A DNA stretch of 7,382 bases from Hyphomicrobiales bacterium. Its GTDB lineage: Bacteria > Pseudomonadota > Alphaproteobacteria > Rhizobiales > Aestuariivirgaceae. The number at the start of each line of letters is the position of its first letter. The first letter of the stretch is position 1. Below are positions 6,054 to 7,382 of the stretch, piece by piece. The stretch spans positions 178 through 7,559 of the forward strand of contig PLXI01000258.1 of assembly GCA_003151375.1 (NCBI GenBank), written 5' to 3'. The translations under genes and the position numbers were made by a program. Below the pieces are notes generated by a model that was not told the origin of the DNA, made no database searches, and saw only the letters and a program-made list of their open reading frames with translations.

Positions 6054-7382
6054 TTAGAAGCCTAGTGAAGTCAAGCCCAGCGACGCGCTGGTTTTGCCCA
6101 GCGTGGCAAGCTCAATAGACATCATTAAGCGCTCATCCGTGCCCAGAGTGATGGAGTCCTGTACTTCCGCATAGTAGGCTTTGAAATTCATGCAGCGGCA
6201 ATCAAATTCAAAGCCCGCAGTTTTGCGGGTGATAATTGAGGTGGTGAAATCATAAGTCATGCCGCCAAAGAAGCTCCATCCACGGCCGAGGCCCAATTTG
6301 GTATCGCCCGAAACCCAGTGGGTAGGAAGTGGTTGCCCATAGTCAGGTTGCGCGGCGAAATCGAGATAAGACAATGAGCCCGAGAACCTGTCAAAACTAA
6401 GGCTAGCAACGACTTCCTGCCGATTGAACGCCGAAAGATCATTCTTCAACCGTGCTTCATAGGCCAAGCTTAAATTGCTGTTGGGTTGAACCACAAATGA
6501 ACCAACAAAATCTGACTCGTTATCAGCAAGCCCAGAGCCATCCACGAAACTGTTTTGACCAGCGATGTGAATGGATTGGCCTAAGCTGGCGCGGACCAGA
6601 CCGCCATTGTTGGCAAAGAGTGAATAGGCCACGCCAATATCAGCGCGCGTGCCCCCTTCATAGCGATCCATCCCGCTAAACCGATCAGCCAAGAATAGAT
6701 TGGTATGATCAAGATTGAGCGTGATCGAATCCTCGTTGCCAAAGGCCGTTGTATCGCCTTCATTTGCAGAGGTAATAAACTGAACAACTGGAGAAACCAC
6801 ACTTTGTCCAAGTGCACTTTGCGAAACAAATGGCCAGCGCATATCAAAGCCTGCTTCAGGCAGCAAGCGCGTCGCCGTGGTTGATGTGGTTGCAGCACCG
6901 GGCACGTTGTCAGCGGTCAGCATGTCGCCACGAATATTGGCAAAGGGCGTGAACACAGTTCCAGCTCCGCCATAATACTGTTCATGCCAGTTGAGTTGGC
7001 TGGTGGCGCGGGTTTGCTCTGTGCCTTGATTGACGGTGGCAAAGGGCGTGGCGGAAACGGCGCGGTTCAATGAATAAGCGTTCCATGTCAAATCGAACTG
7101 GCCACCAATGGGGGTGTTGCGGTTGATGGTTTCACCAGTCACAAAGGGCATCGCATAGGGCAATACATTTGGGTCAGTGGTTGAATCGAACGAACCAAAA
7201 TTTGCCGTTACATTATGGCTAACGCTTGAATCGAGCGAACCAAAATTTAGCATTTTGGCGGAGATGTAAGTTTGGTCCCACAGGCCAGTGGTGTACAGAT
7301 CATTCACCGCATAGGGTCTGCCGTCATAGCCATAAGTGTTGAGGAAATTTCGGTCCGTGGCAAAGGTGCCGTTCCAGCCGGC
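6054..7382 (-). CDS. lptD: LPS-assembly protein LptD, C-terminal part (5' end outside window)
   Basis: This is the last 442 residues of the outer-membrane beta-barrel that, with LptE, inserts lipopolysaccharide into the outer leaflet. The frame is open to the window edge, so a GTG at 7307 is not its start. Residues are numbered from the edge. Signatures include GTVFTPFANIRGDM (141-154), EAGFDMRWPFV (176-186), GNEDSITLNLDHTNLFLADRFSGMDRYEGGTRADIGV (215-251, the strongest family block) and SIHIAGQNSF (270-279). The sequence alternates polar and aromatic residues as expected for beta strands. It ends in SLGLTSLGF, with the terminal Phe typical of Bam-recognised barrels. C395 and C397 (FDCRCMNF) fall where E. 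coli LptD has its C-terminal cysteine pair, which is used in inter-domain disulfides. Near 46-67 the protein carries a duplicated NFGS(L/F)DS element, matching a DNA repeat. The upstream promoter, signal peptide and N-terminal OstA domain are outside the window. Confidence 0.93.
   Translation of the reverse strand, partial: AGWNGTFATDRNFLNTYGYDGRPYAVNDLYTTGLWDQTYISAKMLNFGSLDSSVSHNVTANFGSFDSTTDPNVLPYAMPFVTGETINRNTPIGGQFDLTWNAYSLNRAVSATPFATVNQGTEQTRATSQLNWHEQYYGGAGTVFTPFANIRGDMLTADNVPGAATTSTTATRLLPEAGFDMRWPFVSQSALGQSVVSPVVQFITSANEGDTTAFGNEDSITLNLDHTNLFLADRFSGMDRYEGGTRADIGVAYSLFANNGGLVRASLGQSIHIAGQNSFVDGSGLADNESDFVGSFVVQPNSNLSLAYEARLKNDLSAFNRQEVVASLSFDRFSGSLSYLDFAAQPDYGQPLPTHWVSGDTKLGLGRGWSFFGGMTYDFTTSIITRKTAGFEFDCRCMNFKAYYAEVQDSITLGTDERLMMSIELATLGKTSASLGLTSLGF
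7181..7248. repeat. Imperfect direct repeat inside lptD (two 23-bp copies, 45-bp period)
   Basis: Bases 7181-7203 and 7226-7248 are direct repeats that match at 22 of 23 positions; the single difference is A versus G at the tenth base. Their spacing is 45 bp, exactly 15 codons, so the reading frame is kept. On the minus strand they encode NFGSFDS and NFGSLDS. The remaining 22 bp of each unit have diverged. This looks like an old in-frame tandem duplication within a barrel strand or loop. Confidence 0.85.

Noticed and set aside
7305..7307. GTG as the start of lptD
   Set aside because: The frame stays open to the window edge with LptD-like sequence (residues such as NTYGYDGRPYAVNDLY), so the gene is simply cut by the window.

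Overview
The window is an almost fully coding stretch of chromosomal housekeeping DNA from an alphaproteobacterium, most likely of the Hyphomicrobiales (rhizobial) type. That placement rests on gene order recalled from the group (fabF-mltG-yicC-gmk facing lptD-surA-pdxA-rsmA) and on the look of the proteins: the RsmA N-terminus, an SPSGAGK P-loop in Gmk, and a SurA with a single PPIase-like region. The genus cannot be read from the sequence. Only about 34 bases lie outside genes: 30 nt between fabF and mltG, 3 nt between gmk and rsmA, and 1 nt between lptD and surA. There is no intergenic stretch near 300 bases, and I see no tRNA, rRNA, insertion sequence, CRISPR array or phage gene.

Plus strand (1-3231): the 3' end of fabF (fatty acid elongation) is followed by mltG (endolytic peptidoglycan transglycosylase), yicC (YicC/YloC family endoribonuclease) and gmk (guanylate kinase). 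mltG has a strong Shine-Dalgarno sequence. yicC overlaps mltG by an ATGA junction. gmk probably starts at a TTG that overlaps the end of yicC by 8 nt.

Minus strand (7382-3235, read right to left): the 3' part of lptD (outer-membrane LPS translocon), then surA (periplasmic chaperone for outer-membrane proteins, including LptD in E. coli), pdxA (pyridoxal phosphate synthesis) and rsmA (16S rRNA dimethyladenosine methyltransferase). lptD and surA are 1 nt apart, and the next two junctions are ATGA overlaps. This matches the lptD-surA-pdxA-rsmA order known from E. coli. It points to one translationally coupled operon whose promoter lies outside the window, upstream of lptD. The two gene sets meet tail to tail with a 3-nt gap and no convincing terminator.

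I found no undescribed biological system here; this is an ordinary, conserved region. The points worth a second look are small: an in-phase 45-bp partial duplication in lptD, an in-frame A AAA AAG heptamer near the end of mltG that would shift ribosomes into the yicC frame, altered residues in the N-terminal motif of PdxA, a SurA lacking the usual parvulin signature, and the tight convergent junction.
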